DNA from: an uncultured Eggerthellaceae bacterium
GTDB taxonomy: Bacteria > Actinomycetota > Coriobacteriia > Coriobacteriales > Eggerthellaceae
Direction: 5' to 3'
Assembly: GCA_910577495.1 (NCBI GenBank)
Contig: CAJTML010000105.1
Location: 1 to 7,438, forward strand
Length of the DNA: 7,438 nt
Below, piece by piece: positions 1 to 5,773 of the stretch; the first letter of the stretch is position 1, and every line of letters begins with the position of its first letter. Under the pieces are notes generated by a model that did no database searches, was not told the origin of the DNA, and saw only the letters and a list, made by a program, of their open reading frames with translations. A program made the position numbers and the translations under genes.

Positions 1-36
1 CTTTTCGAAAGTTAGGGAAACGAACGAATACGCTGC

Positions 37-1455
37 TTACTTGGATTCCAGTTTCGGAATCTCAACATCATACGCTTCATCCAAATTGCCCTCGTAAACA
101 TAGTGGTGGGTTTCTTTAGCGATAATACCCGACAGCAAGAGTACGACGATAATGTTTGGCACAGCCATGAGCGCGTTCGTGATGTCAGATACAGTCCAGA
201 CCACATCGCCAACGCCAATAGCGCCAAGGAAAGCAATAGCTACGTAAATAACCTGATAAGGACGAATAGCGCGCTTGCCAAAGAGATAGGTAATGCAGCG
301 GTTGCCATAATAAGACCAGCCCAAAATGGTGGAATAGGCGAACAGTACCATGCCAATCACCAGAATAGGCGTACCGATGAAGGGAATTGAAGCGAAGGCG
401 GCAGAAGTCAGCTGAGCACCAGCCGTAATAGCATTGCCCTCCATCATGCCTGGATTAGCAATCATAGTTGATACCAAAACAATACCGGTCAAAGCGCAGA
501 TAACAACGGTATCCCAGAAGGTGCCCGTCATAGAAACCAGCGCCTGACGTGCGGGATTGCGGGTCTTTGCCGCAGATGCGACGATCGGCGCTGAACCCAA
601 ACCAGACTCGTTTGAGAACAGACCGCGCGCACAACCAAATTGCAGCGCCATCATAAGGCCGCTGCCAACCGCGCCACCAAAAGCTGCCTTCGGGGTGAAG
701 GCGCACTCGAAAATCAAGCAGATGGCCGGCCATACGTATTGCCAGTTCATGCATGCAATAATGATGCAGCCAACAACGTAGGCAATAGCCATAAACGGCA
801 CGAGTTTTTCGCACACACGAGAAATGGACTTAATGCCGCCAAAGATAACAAGCGACACCAGCACGACCACGATCAAACCAATAAGCCATGTAGGAATACC
901 GGCGAAGTTTGAGGTGATGATGGAGGTCATAGCGCTTGATTGCACCGCAGAGCCAATACCAAAGGATGCAATTGCTGCAAACAGGGCGAAGGCGCCAGCG
1001 CCCAAAAGTGCCCACCATGGCGTCTTGCCGTCTTTGTTAAACGCGCGTCGCCACGCATACATGGCACCACCGAGCATTGCGCCGTTGTGGTCTTCGACAC
1101 GATACTTTACCGCTGCATAGGTCTCAGCATACTTGGTAGCAATGCCGAATACACCCGTGAGCCACATCCACAGCACCGCACCCGGTCCACCTGCCAAAAT
1201 GGCCGTGCCCACGCCCACGATGTTGCCAGTACCAATCGTTGCCGACAGCGCAGTGGTCAGCGCGCCGAACTGCGAGATATCGCCTGGTGTATCGGGGTCT
1301 TTGGTGACCGAGAGCTTGATGGCCTTGGGGATCTTTCGCTGAATGAACCCCGTGCGGAACGTGAAGTACAAATGTGAGCCCAGGAGCAAAATGATCATGG
1401 GCGGACCCCAAACAAAAGCATCAATGCTTGAGATTGCGTCGATGATAAAATCCAT
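37..1455 (-). CDS. Sodium:alanine/glycine symporter, AGCS family (AlsT/AgcS-like)
   Basis: A 472-residue, strongly hydrophobic protein, the usual length for the AGCS family, which imports alanine or glycine across the cytoplasmic membrane with sodium. The family's glycine-rich segment is clear at residues 75-92 (GTGNIVGVGTAILAGGPG), followed by a tryptophan-rich WMW at 96-98. A second conserved stretch at 277-290 reads ARGLFSNESGLGSA. About ten membrane segments can be picked out, and the C-terminus is short and charged. The ATG at 1455 gives the family's normal N-terminus (FVWGPPMIILLLG at 14-26), but the ribosome site is weak: only AAGAAAG-like purines lie nearby and the nearest GAGG is 20 nt away. 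The gene is 276 bp downstream of the CDF gene on the same strand, with its own likely promoter and a structured leader. Substrate (alanine, glycine or another small amino acid) cannot be decided from sequence; family assignment is very secure. Confidence 0.95.
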   Translation of the reverse strand: MDFIIDAISSIDAFVWGPPMIILLLGSHLYFTFRTGFIQRKIPKAIKLSVTKDPDTPGDISQFGALTTALSATIGTGNIVGVGTAILAGGPGAVLWMWLTGVFGIATKYAETYAAVKYRVEDHNGAMLGGAMYAWRRAFNKDGKTPWWALLGAGAFALFAAIASFGIGSAVQSSAMTSIITSNFAGIPTWLIGLIVVVLVSLVIFGGIKSISRVCEKLVPFMAIAYVVGCIIIACMNWQYVWPAICLIFECAFTPKAAFGGAVGSGLMMALQFGCARGLFSNESGLGSAPIVASAAKTRNPARQALVSMTGTFWDTVVICALTGIVLVSTMIANPGMMEGNAITAGAQLTSAAFASIPFIGTPILVIGMVLFAYSTILGWSYYGNRCITYLFGKRAIRPYQVIYVAIAFLGAIGVGDVVWTVSDITNALMAVPNIIVVLLLSGIIAKETHHYVYEGNLDEAYDVEIPKLESK

Positions 1456-1498
1456 GCCGATCCACTTTCTTCTTACCTCAAATGAATGCGCTCCTCAA

Positions 1499-1553
1499 GA
1501 TACGCCTAGTTTCTTCCCCTCCGTAAAGGGGCTCCTCAGAAAATATGCGTACA
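1499..1553 (-). promoter_or_regulatory. Candidate structured RNA leader of the AGCS symporter gene
   Basis: Read on the minus strand, three nested helices can form: 1547-1552 with 1500-1505 (GUACGC/GCGUAU, one G-U pair), 1538-1542 with 1510-1514 (UUUCU/AGAAA), and 1527-1531 with 1516-1520 (CCCCU/AGGGG), closed by a 6-nt loop. Between them lie a 4x4 internal loop and a one-sided GAGGAG bulge. The terminal G-U pair would be an A-C mismatch on the other strand, which weakly favours a minus-strand RNA. The 8-mer TGAGGAGC occurs in the bulge and again at 1490-1497, just after the structure. It lies in the predicted 5' leader, about 45 nt before the start codon. I do not recognise a known riboswitch class; chance folding remains possible. 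Confidence 0.35.
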
Positions 1554-1570
1554 ACGGGAACTATGGCAGG

Positions 1571-1576
1571 ATTATA
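1571..1576 (-). promoter_or_regulatory. Probable -10 box of the AGCS symporter promoter
   Basis: The minus strand reads a perfect TATAAT here. At 17 bp upstream the -35 position (1594-1599) reads GCACCG, a poor match to TTGACA. Transcription would start near 1564 and give a leader of about 110 nt. A perfect -10 with a weak -35, next to the direct repeat at 1601-1623, would suit a promoter that needs an activator. This is inference from position and consensus only. Confidence 0.4.
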
Positions 1577-1600
1577 AAGTGGTGCAGGTGGCACGGTGCG

Positions 1601-1623
1601 TTTCTAACGGGTTAATTTCTAAC
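1601..1623 (-). repeat. Direct repeat GTTAGAAA x2 upstream of the AGCS promoter
   Basis: The minus-strand 8-mer GTTAGAAA occurs at 1616-1623 and 1601-1608, a 15-bp period, separated by TTAACCC. The stretch also contains alternating TAAC/GTTA half sites (1605-1608, 1611-1614, 1620-1623). It sits immediately upstream of the expected -35 position, where activator sites are often found. The match is exact but short, so an operator role is only a suggestion. Confidence 0.3.
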
Positions 1624-1659
1624 AGCGGCCAGTGAATCGTGCCCACAGGTCAGGTTTGG

Positions 1660-1735
1660 GCAGCTTGCAGCGTGCGCCCCGCGTGTGCCGATTGCAGCTT
1701 AGAGCGCCCCCACGCGCGCGGCGGTGGCAGCTTAC
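1660..1735. repeat. GC-rich degenerate repeats at 33-34 bp spacing after the CDF gene
   Basis: The 7-mer GCAGCTT starts at 1660, 1694 and 1727, spacings of 34 and 33 bp. Each copy is followed by related sequence containing an AGCG- or AACG-like block, and all three continue into CGCG-containing stretches. The third copy runs across the stop codon of the CDF gene. A CGCGTG/CACGCG inverted repeat (1711-1716 with 1680-1685) lies within the array, but no T-run follows on either strand, so it is not an evident intrinsic terminator. Function unknown. Confidence 0.4.
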
Positions 1736-2901
1736 AACGCGTAGTCAAAGTCAAGCTGGACGTCGTAGGTATATCCAGGATAGTCCTTATCCAGCTGCTT
1801 GATGATCTGCTTTTTGAGTGCTTCGCCATCACTCTTAAAATCAATCATGAGGTCGAAATAGCACGTCTTGGTATCTTCATCCACGAAAAACCCGTGCGTC
1901 TGCATGATGGCTGGCTCTGCACTCACCAGTTCAACCAAACGCTGGTGCATGTCGGCGAATTTGCCCGTGAGATGCTCCGCGTAAATGCCAATGGCCATGT
2001 CAATGCCGGTTTGCGCTTTGATCTCATCGGCAATCTTGCGCGTGAGCACATGAATCTGACACGCGTTGAGGTTGTCGGGGATTTCCACGAAGGCAGAGCC
2101 GATAATCTCACGCGGACCAAAGTCGGTCAGCACAATGTCATACACGCCTTTGACCTCGGGAAACTTTTCAGCGCACGCCTCAATTTCTTCGAAATACTTT
2201 TTGTTTTCCGGCAATCCAATAATCGGGTTCACTGCATCGCGCAAGACCTCAACGCCCGCCTTAATAACCACCAGCGAGATCACCACACCAACAATGCCGT
2301 CAATGTTGAGATTCCAGATATTTTGGGCGAAGGCCACCACCAGCGTGCCAGCCGACAACACCGCGTCATAGTTTGAGTCAACGCCTGAGGCAATAAGCGC
2401 CTCACAATCAGTACGCGTGCCAAAACGCTTGAACATGATACCTATGAAGATCTTCGCAATGATGGCTACCACGATAACCGCAATGGTGATGTCGGAATAG
2501 GTTGGCGTACCCGGATCAATGATCTTGACGATTGACTCACGCAGGGACACCACACCTGCCGCCAAAATGATAACCGCAATAACCACCGAGGTCAGATACT
2601 CCAAACGCCCGTAGCCAAAGGGGTGCTTTGAGTCCGGCTTGCGCCCGGCAAGCTTGGTGCCCACGATGGTAACGATGGATGAAATAGCGTCGGTTGCGTT
2701 GTTGACGCCGTCCAGGATAATGGCGATGGAGTTTGACACGAAGCCGATGATCATCTTGAAGACCACCAGTAGCATGTTACCCACAATGCCATACACGCTG
2801 GCTTTAACAATCTCGTTTTCGCGTGCGTTTTGCGCATCCGCGTTCGCGTTTGCGTAGACAGGTTCGGGTTGATGCTTGGTCTGTTTGTCTTGCTTGCTCA
2901 T
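1732..2901 (-). CDS. Cation diffusion facilitator, probable Mn(II) exporter (MntE-like)
   Basis: A 389-residue CDF transporter, a proton-coupled divalent-metal exporter of the cytoplasmic membrane. A polar N-terminus (1-35) precedes six expected membrane segments over about residues 36-220, then a cytoplasmic regulatory domain. In TM2 the metal-site positions read N67-x3-D71 (within DGVNNATDAISS); in TM5 they read D175-x3-D179. The TM5 DxxxD, in place of the HxxxD of zinc transporters, is the pattern tied to manganese CDFs, and a length near 390 with an extended C-terminus resembles pneumococcal MntE rather than 300-residue YiiP-like proteins. I place the start at the ATG at 2901 because AGAGGT (2910-2915) lies 8 nt upstream; an in-frame TTG at 2934 lacks a ribosome site. 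Family assignment is certain; manganese specificity is inferred. Iron or another divalent metal remains possible. Confidence 0.92.
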   Translation of the reverse strand: MSKQDKQTKHQPEPVYANANADAQNARENEIVKASVYGIVGNMLLVVFKMIIGFVSNSIAIILDGVNNATDAISSIVTIVGTKLAGRKPDSKHPFGYGRLEYLTSVVIAVIILAAGVVSLRESIVKIIDPGTPTYSDITIAVIVVAIIAKIFIGIMFKRFGTRTDCEALIASGVDSNYDAVLSAGTLVVAFAQNIWNLNIDGIVGVVISLVVIKAGVEVLRDAVNPIIGLPENKKYFEEIEACAEKFPEVKGVYDIVLTDFGPREIIGSAFVEIPDNLNACQIHVLTRKIADEIKAQTGIDMAIGIYAEHLTGKFADMHQRLVELVSAEPAIMQTHGFFVDEDTKTCYFDLMIDFKSDGEALKKQIIKQLDKDYPGYTYDVQLDFDYAL

Positions 2902-2909
2902 GTTTTCAT

Positions 2910-2915
2910 ACCTCT
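2910..2915 (-). promoter_or_regulatory. Ribosome binding site fixing the CDF start
   Basis: The minus strand reads AGAGGT, 8 nt before the ATG at 2901. This supports the shorter 389-residue product over the 400-residue reading from TTG at 2934. Confidence 0.6.
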
Positions 2916-2952
2916 GGATTGTGTTGCTTACCAAGTATCTTAGTCAGCATTT

Positions 2953-2968
2953 GGCGAAGGGGTTCGCC
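2953..2968. repeat. Perfect GGCGAA-GGGG-TTCGCC inverted repeat between the divergent blocks
   Basis: Six bases on each side (2953-2958 and 2963-2968) pair perfectly around a GGGG loop. It lies 52-67 bp upstream of the CDF start codon, in the stretch where that gene's promoter should be; no good -35/-10 pair was found there. It could be an operator for a metal-responsive regulator or a hairpin in the leader. There is no direct evidence for either. Confidence 0.3.
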
Positions 2969-3042
2969 TGGCCTTCGCATTGTTAATGAGTCGTAGCCTG
3001 CCGGGCACAGAGGCGTTGGCTCATCAAATCCCTCCATGAACC

Positions 3043-3071
3043 TTGCGCGATCTGCCTCGTGCGACTACAAT
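3043..3071 (+). promoter_or_regulatory. Promoter of the riboflavin transport operon
   Basis: A -35-like TTGCGC (3043-3048) and a -10 TACAAT (3066-3071, five of six consensus bases) are separated by exactly 17 bp. Transcription would begin near 3078-3080, a few bases before the first helix of the FMN aptamer, which is where the promoter of a riboswitch-led operon should be. The -35 is weak (three of six), but position supports the call. Confidence 0.6.
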
Positions 3072-3081
3072 ACCGCTCAAT

Positions 3082-3255
3082 GAATTCTGTTTCAGGGCGA
3101 GGTGCAATTCCTCACTGGCGGTAATGCGTGCAGGGCGCTGATGCATAAGCGCTCATGACACACAAGTCCGCGAGCTTGCAGCTGAGAGGCTGCGGGTTGA
3201 TTTCGGTGAGATTCCGAAACCAACGGTATAGTCCGGATGGAAGAGGCAGAGATTC
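3082..3255 (+). ncRNA. FMN riboswitch aptamer (RFN element)
   Basis: The conserved RFN blocks occur in order: TTCAGGGCGAGGTGCAATTC (3091-3110), ACTGGCGGTAA (3114-3124), AGTCCGCGAGC (3165-3175), GATTTCGGTGAGATTCCGAA (3199-3218) and AGTCCGGATGGAAGAGG (3230-3246). P1 forms from GAATTCTG (3082-3089) and CAGAGATTC (3247-3255) with one bulged G. The arm between the GGCGGTAA and CCGCGAGC blocks carries an insertion with its own helix GCGCT/AGCGC (3135-3139 with 3148-3152), within the family's variable region. The element binds FMN and normally lowers expression of riboflavin genes when FMN is plentiful. Here it precedes ribU and the ECF module. Confidence 0.96.
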
Positions 3256-3262
3256 GCACGAT

Positions 3263-3333
3263 GCGCCTATGCGCGTTATATATGCGAACCGAGATTGGCC
3301 TGTATGAAGAATTCATAGGGGCTTATTTTTTTT
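3263..3333 (+). terminator. Riboswitch expression platform: intrinsic terminator and competing antiterminator
   Basis: The terminator stem pairs 3297-3308 with 3312-3323 around a GAA loop: eleven of twelve positions pair (two of them G-U) with one G-G mismatch. A run of eight T (3326-3333) follows after TA. The 3' strand can instead pair upstream: GCGCCTATG (3263-3271) with CATAGGGGC (3314-3322), eight of nine positions, which would prevent the terminator. This indicates control by premature termination rather than by hiding the ribosome site. A further helix, TTCGCA (3253-3258) with TGCGAA (3283-3288), would compete with the 3' side of P1. How these choices link to FMN binding is not clear by eye. 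Confidence 0.8.
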
Positions 3334-3370
3334 GGCCAGAAACAAGCCCTTTGGGATCCGGCCACACAGA

Positions 3371-3376
3371 GAAGAG
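3371..3376 (+). promoter_or_regulatory. Ribosome binding site fixing the ribU start
   Basis: GAAGAGG-type purines (core GAAGAG at 3371-3376) end about 6 nt before the ATG at 3383. This favours that start over an in-frame TTG at 3332, which would lie inside the terminator T-run and has no ribosome site. Confidence 0.6.
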
Positions 3377-3382
3377 GTTCGC

Positions 3383-3970
3383 ATGACTGATCAAGCAAAC
3401 TACCAATTCAAAAACACCAATACCTGGTCAACGCGCCAATTGGTCACCATGGCACTGCTCTGCGCCATTGGTGTCCTGCTCTCCTTTATTGAGTTTCCGC
3501 TGCTGCCTGGCGTTCCGTGGCTGATGTATGACGCCTCAGCCATGCCCGCTATGGTCTGCGGCTTTGCATTCGGACCTGCTGCCGGCTTTGCAGTTGGTCT
3601 GGTCGGCGCGGTGCTACACGGCATCCTCTTCGCCGACGTTTCAGGCGCCTTCATGAACATCTTGGTGGTAGCGGGCTTAGTACTGCCCGCCGCGTTTGTA
3701 TACCGCAAGATGCACACCATGAAAGGTGCTGTCATTGGTCTGGTACTTTCCGTTATCGCCGCAACTATTATGGCTATCGCGGGCAACCTCATTGTCACGC
3801 CACTTTATCTTGGCGTGCCGTTCAACGCGGTTGTTGAGATGATTATCCCCATTTTGGTTCCGTTCAATTTGATAAAGGCAACCCTCAACTCCATCCTGAC
3901 CATCATCGTCTACAAGTCAATTTCAAACCTGATCACGCCGAAGAAAAAGCAAGTTAAAGGACGTGCATAA
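3383..3970 (+). CDS. ribU: Riboflavin ECF transporter substrate-binding subunit RibU
   Basis: A 195-residue membrane protein, typical S-component size, with about six membrane segments and a lysine-rich C-terminal tail (187-193). It binds riboflavin from outside and is energised by the EcfA1-EcfA2-EcfT module encoded directly downstream. The RibU-type core is visible: FPLLPGVPWLMYDASAMPA (38-56), then FAFGPAAG (61-68), and PFNLIKATLNSIL (160-172) near the end. Small residues in the first membrane helix (A24, A28) fit the alanine motif by which S-components dock on EcfT. The FMN aptamer upstream is independent support for riboflavin as substrate. The stop is 4 nt before ecfA1, whose ribosome site lies in the last codons of this gene. 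Other S-components look broadly similar, but motif plus riboswitch make RibU very likely. Confidence 0.95.
   Translation: MTDQANYQFKNTNTWSTRQLVTMALLCAIGVLLSFIEFPLLPGVPWLMYDASAMPAMVCGFAFGPAAGFAVGLVGAVLHGILFADVSGAFMNILVVAGLVLPAAFVYRKMHTMKGAVIGLVLSVIAATIMAIAGNLIVTPLYLGVPFNAVVEMIIPILVPFNLIKATLNSILTIIVYKSISNLITPKKKQVKGRA
3956..3961 (+). promoter_or_regulatory. Ribosome binding site of ecfA1 inside the end of ribU
   Basis: AAAGGA lies 13 nt before the ATG at 3975, a rather long spacing, and only 1 nt before an in-frame GTG at 3963, too close for that start. ATG 3975 also gives the usual EcfA N-terminus (MPLIEFHDVSYTY), so it is preferred. Confidence 0.5.
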
Positions 3971-3974
3971 TCTT

Positions 3975-4802
3975 ATGCCGCTCATTGAGTTTCACGACGT
4001 CAGCTACACCTATGATGGCGAAGCTTTCGTCCTCAATCATATTGATCTCTCCATTGAAAAAGGTGAGTTCGTCTGCATCTTAGGAGGCAATGGCTCGGGT
4101 AAATCCACGCTGGCAAAGCACATCAATGCGTTGCTTTTGCCTGATGAGGGGCGCGTAAACGTGCTCGGCCACGACACTGCCGACCAGACCATGACCTACT
4201 TTATTCGCTCGCATGCCGGTATGGTGTTTCAAAACCCTGACGATCAACTGGTTGCCAGCCTCGTTGAAAACGACGTGGCATTTGGCCCGGAAAACTTAAG
4301 CATTCCCACCGAAGAGCTGCGCAGCCGCGTGGCCGATGCGTTGGCTGATGTGGGGCTACAAGGCTTTGACCGCCGCGAGACAGCATCGCTTTCTGGTGGC
4401 CAAAAGCAGCGCGTGGCCATTGCGGGCGTGCTTGCCATGCAGCCTGAGATTCTCATCTTCGACGAAGCAACCGCCATGCTTGACCCACGCGGTCGCAAGG
4501 GGCTTATGCGCGTATGTCACGAGCTCAACGAGCGCGGCATGACCATCGTTATGATCACGCATTTCATGGATGAAGCCGCACAAGCCGACCGCGTCATTGT
4601 GCTGGACGGCGGCTCTATTGCTTGCACGGGTACGCCCCAAGAGGTGCTTACCCAGCACGAACTTTTGGAACGGTTGCATCTGGATCTGCCCTTCGCCGCT
4701 GAGTTGAGCTATGCTCTGCGCCATGCAGGCGTTGCGGTGGCTGCCACGGTTGAGCCAAACCAGTTGAAGGAGGAGTTATGCGCATTAGCTTTGAAGGCGT
4801 AA
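3975..4802 (+). CDS. ecfA1: ECF transporter ATP-binding subunit EcfA1
   Basis: A 275-residue cytoplasmic ATPase of the energy-coupling factor transporter; it pairs with EcfA2 and drives EcfT and the S-component by ATP hydrolysis. Motifs in order: Walker A GGNGSGKST (37-45), Q-loop FQNPDDQL (85-92), signature LSGGQ (139-143), Walker B ILIFDEAT (159-166, with D163 and catalytic E164), D-loop MLDP (168-171) and switch histidine H196 in MITHF. The DEATAMLDP form is typical of EcfA1, while the next gene has the DEPxAGLDP form of EcfA2, so the two make the usual heterodimer. All key residues are intact. Start chosen at ATG 3975, 4 nt after ribU. Its last 25 nt overlap the start of ecfA2. Assignment as an ECF ATPase is secure; A1 versus A2 rests on these motifs and gene order. 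Confidence 0.94.
   Translation: MPLIEFHDVSYTYDGEAFVLNHIDLSIEKGEFVCILGGNGSGKSTLAKHINALLLPDEGRVNVLGHDTADQTMTYFIRSHAGMVFQNPDDQLVASLVENDVAFGPENLSIPTEELRSRVADALADVGLQGFDRRETASLSGGQKQRVAIAGVLAMQPEILIFDEATAMLDPRGRKGLMRVCHELNERGMTIVMITHFMDEAAQADRVIVLDGGSIACTGTPQEVLTQHELLERLHLDLPFAAELSYALRHAGVAVAATVEPNQLKEELCALALKA
4767..4773 (+). promoter_or_regulatory. Strong ribosome binding site of ecfA2 within ecfA1
   Basis: AAGGAGG, a near-perfect anti-16S match, lies 4 nt before the ATG at 4778 and wholly inside the ecfA1 coding sequence. It fixes the ecfA2 start and the 25-nt overlap of the two ATPase genes. Confidence 0.75.
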
Positions 4803-5773
4803 GCTTTTCCTACGCCAACCCCGACCGGGCTGAGAAGCGCAAGCTTCGCCAAAAAAAGCGCAAGGAAGCTGGGGTTATTGACGCGCCAGCATCGCTTGCT
4901 GAGCACAAAAGTGCTGATTGGGGCAGTGATCCTGAGCAGGTGTGGGCGCTTCGCGATATCAGCTTTACCGTTGAAGATAACGAGTATTTAGGCATTGCGG
5001 GTCACACTGGAAGTGGTAAGTCAACGCTCATTCAGCACATGAATGGCCTGGTGCACCCGACCCGCGGCCGCGTGCTGTTGGATGGCGAAGACCTTGCTGA
5101 CAAAGCCGTGCAGCAGCGCTGTCGAGTCGTGGTGGGTCTCGTGTTTCAATATCCCGAAAACCAGCTGTTTGCCAACACAGTTGCCGAAGACGTGGCGTTT
5201 GGTCCGCGCAACCTGGGACTTTCTGACGACGAAGTTGCTACGCGGGTGGCCGAAGCGCTGGCCAGCGTCCACTTGGATGTGGACGAAATTGGTGACAAGA
5301 GCCCCTTTGAGCTTTCGGGCGGACAGCAGCGTCGCGTGGCTTTTGCAGGCGTGCTTGCCATGCGCCCGCGCGTACTTGTGTTAGACGAGCCAGTTGCTGG
5401 ACTTGATCCGGTGGCGCGCGAAGAGTTTCTCTCACTCATCTCCGAGCTGCATGCGCAAGGTATTACGATTGTGCTCGTGTCACACAACATGGATGACCTG
5501 GCGCGATTCGCCGACCGAATCTTAGTGCTGAATGCAGGCGAGCTCTTTGATCTGGACACACCCGCGCGCGTTTTTGCACGTGGTGATGAGCTGCGAAGCA
5601 TTGGGCTTGACGTGCCTGCGGCGCAGAAGTTTGCGCTCGAGCTGCGCGAAGTGGGCTATCACCTCCCCCGCGAGCTCTATACCACCGACACACTCGCAGC
5701 CGACATTGCCGCGCAGCTCGGGGCGCACAACTCGCCAACTCCCGATACCTCCACCCCCGAGGTTGTCTCATGA
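4778..5773 (+). CDS. ecfA2: ECF transporter ATP-binding subunit EcfA2, with a basic N-terminal insertion
   Basis: A 331-residue ATPase, partner of EcfA1. Motifs: Walker A GHTGSGKST (75-83; GHTGSGKST is the usual EcfA2 form), Q-loop FQYPENQL (123-130), signature LSGGQ (179-183), Walker B VLVLDEP (199-205, with D203 and E204), D-loop GLDP (208-211) and switch histidine H236. It is longer than the roughly 280-290 residues usual for the family for two reasons. About 30 extra residues sit between FSYANP (10-15) and ALRDISF (57-63), starting with a very basic run KRKLRQKKRKE (20-30). There is also a C-terminal tail rich in Ser, Thr and Pro (about 315-331). The start has an AAGGAGG site, so the N-terminal extension is not a start error. 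It overlaps ecfA1 by 25 nt and ecfT by 4 nt (ATGA), which suggests coupled translation. Confidence 0.94.
   Translation: MRISFEGVSFSYANPDRAEKRKLRQKKRKEAGVIDAPASLAEHKSADWGSDPEQVWALRDISFTVEDNEYLGIAGHTGSGKSTLIQHMNGLVHPTRGRVLLDGEDLADKAVQQRCRVVVGLVFQYPENQLFANTVAEDVAFGPRNLGLSDDEVATRVAEALASVHLDVDEIGDKSPFELSGGQQRRVAFAGVLAMRPRVLVLDEPVAGLDPVAREEFLSLISELHAQGITIVLVSHNMDDLARFADRILVLNAGELFDLDTPARVFARGDELRSIGLDVPAAQKFALELREVGYHLPRELYTTDTLAADIAAQLGAHNSPTPDTSTPEVVS

Noticed and set aside
1499..1565. Glycine riboswitch before the AGCS gene
   Set aside because: The leader is too short and I do not see the conserved glycine aptamer core; kept only as an unassigned structured leader.
1660..1731. Intrinsic terminator of the CDF gene
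   Set aside because: Inverted repeats are present (CGCGTG/CACGCG) but no U-run follows on the minus strand.
2902..2934. Upstream TTG start lengthening the CDF protein by 11 residues
   Set aside because: No ribosome site before it; the ATG at 2901 has AGAGGT 8 nt upstream.
3332..3382. Upstream TTG start that would lengthen RibU by 17 residues
   Set aside because: It lies in the terminator T-run with no ribosome site, and the ATG at 3383 has GAAGAGG at proper spacing.
3399..3798. 132-codon minus-strand open frame opposite ribU
   Set aside because: Antisense shadow of a well-supported gene; no ribosome site or recognisable domain.
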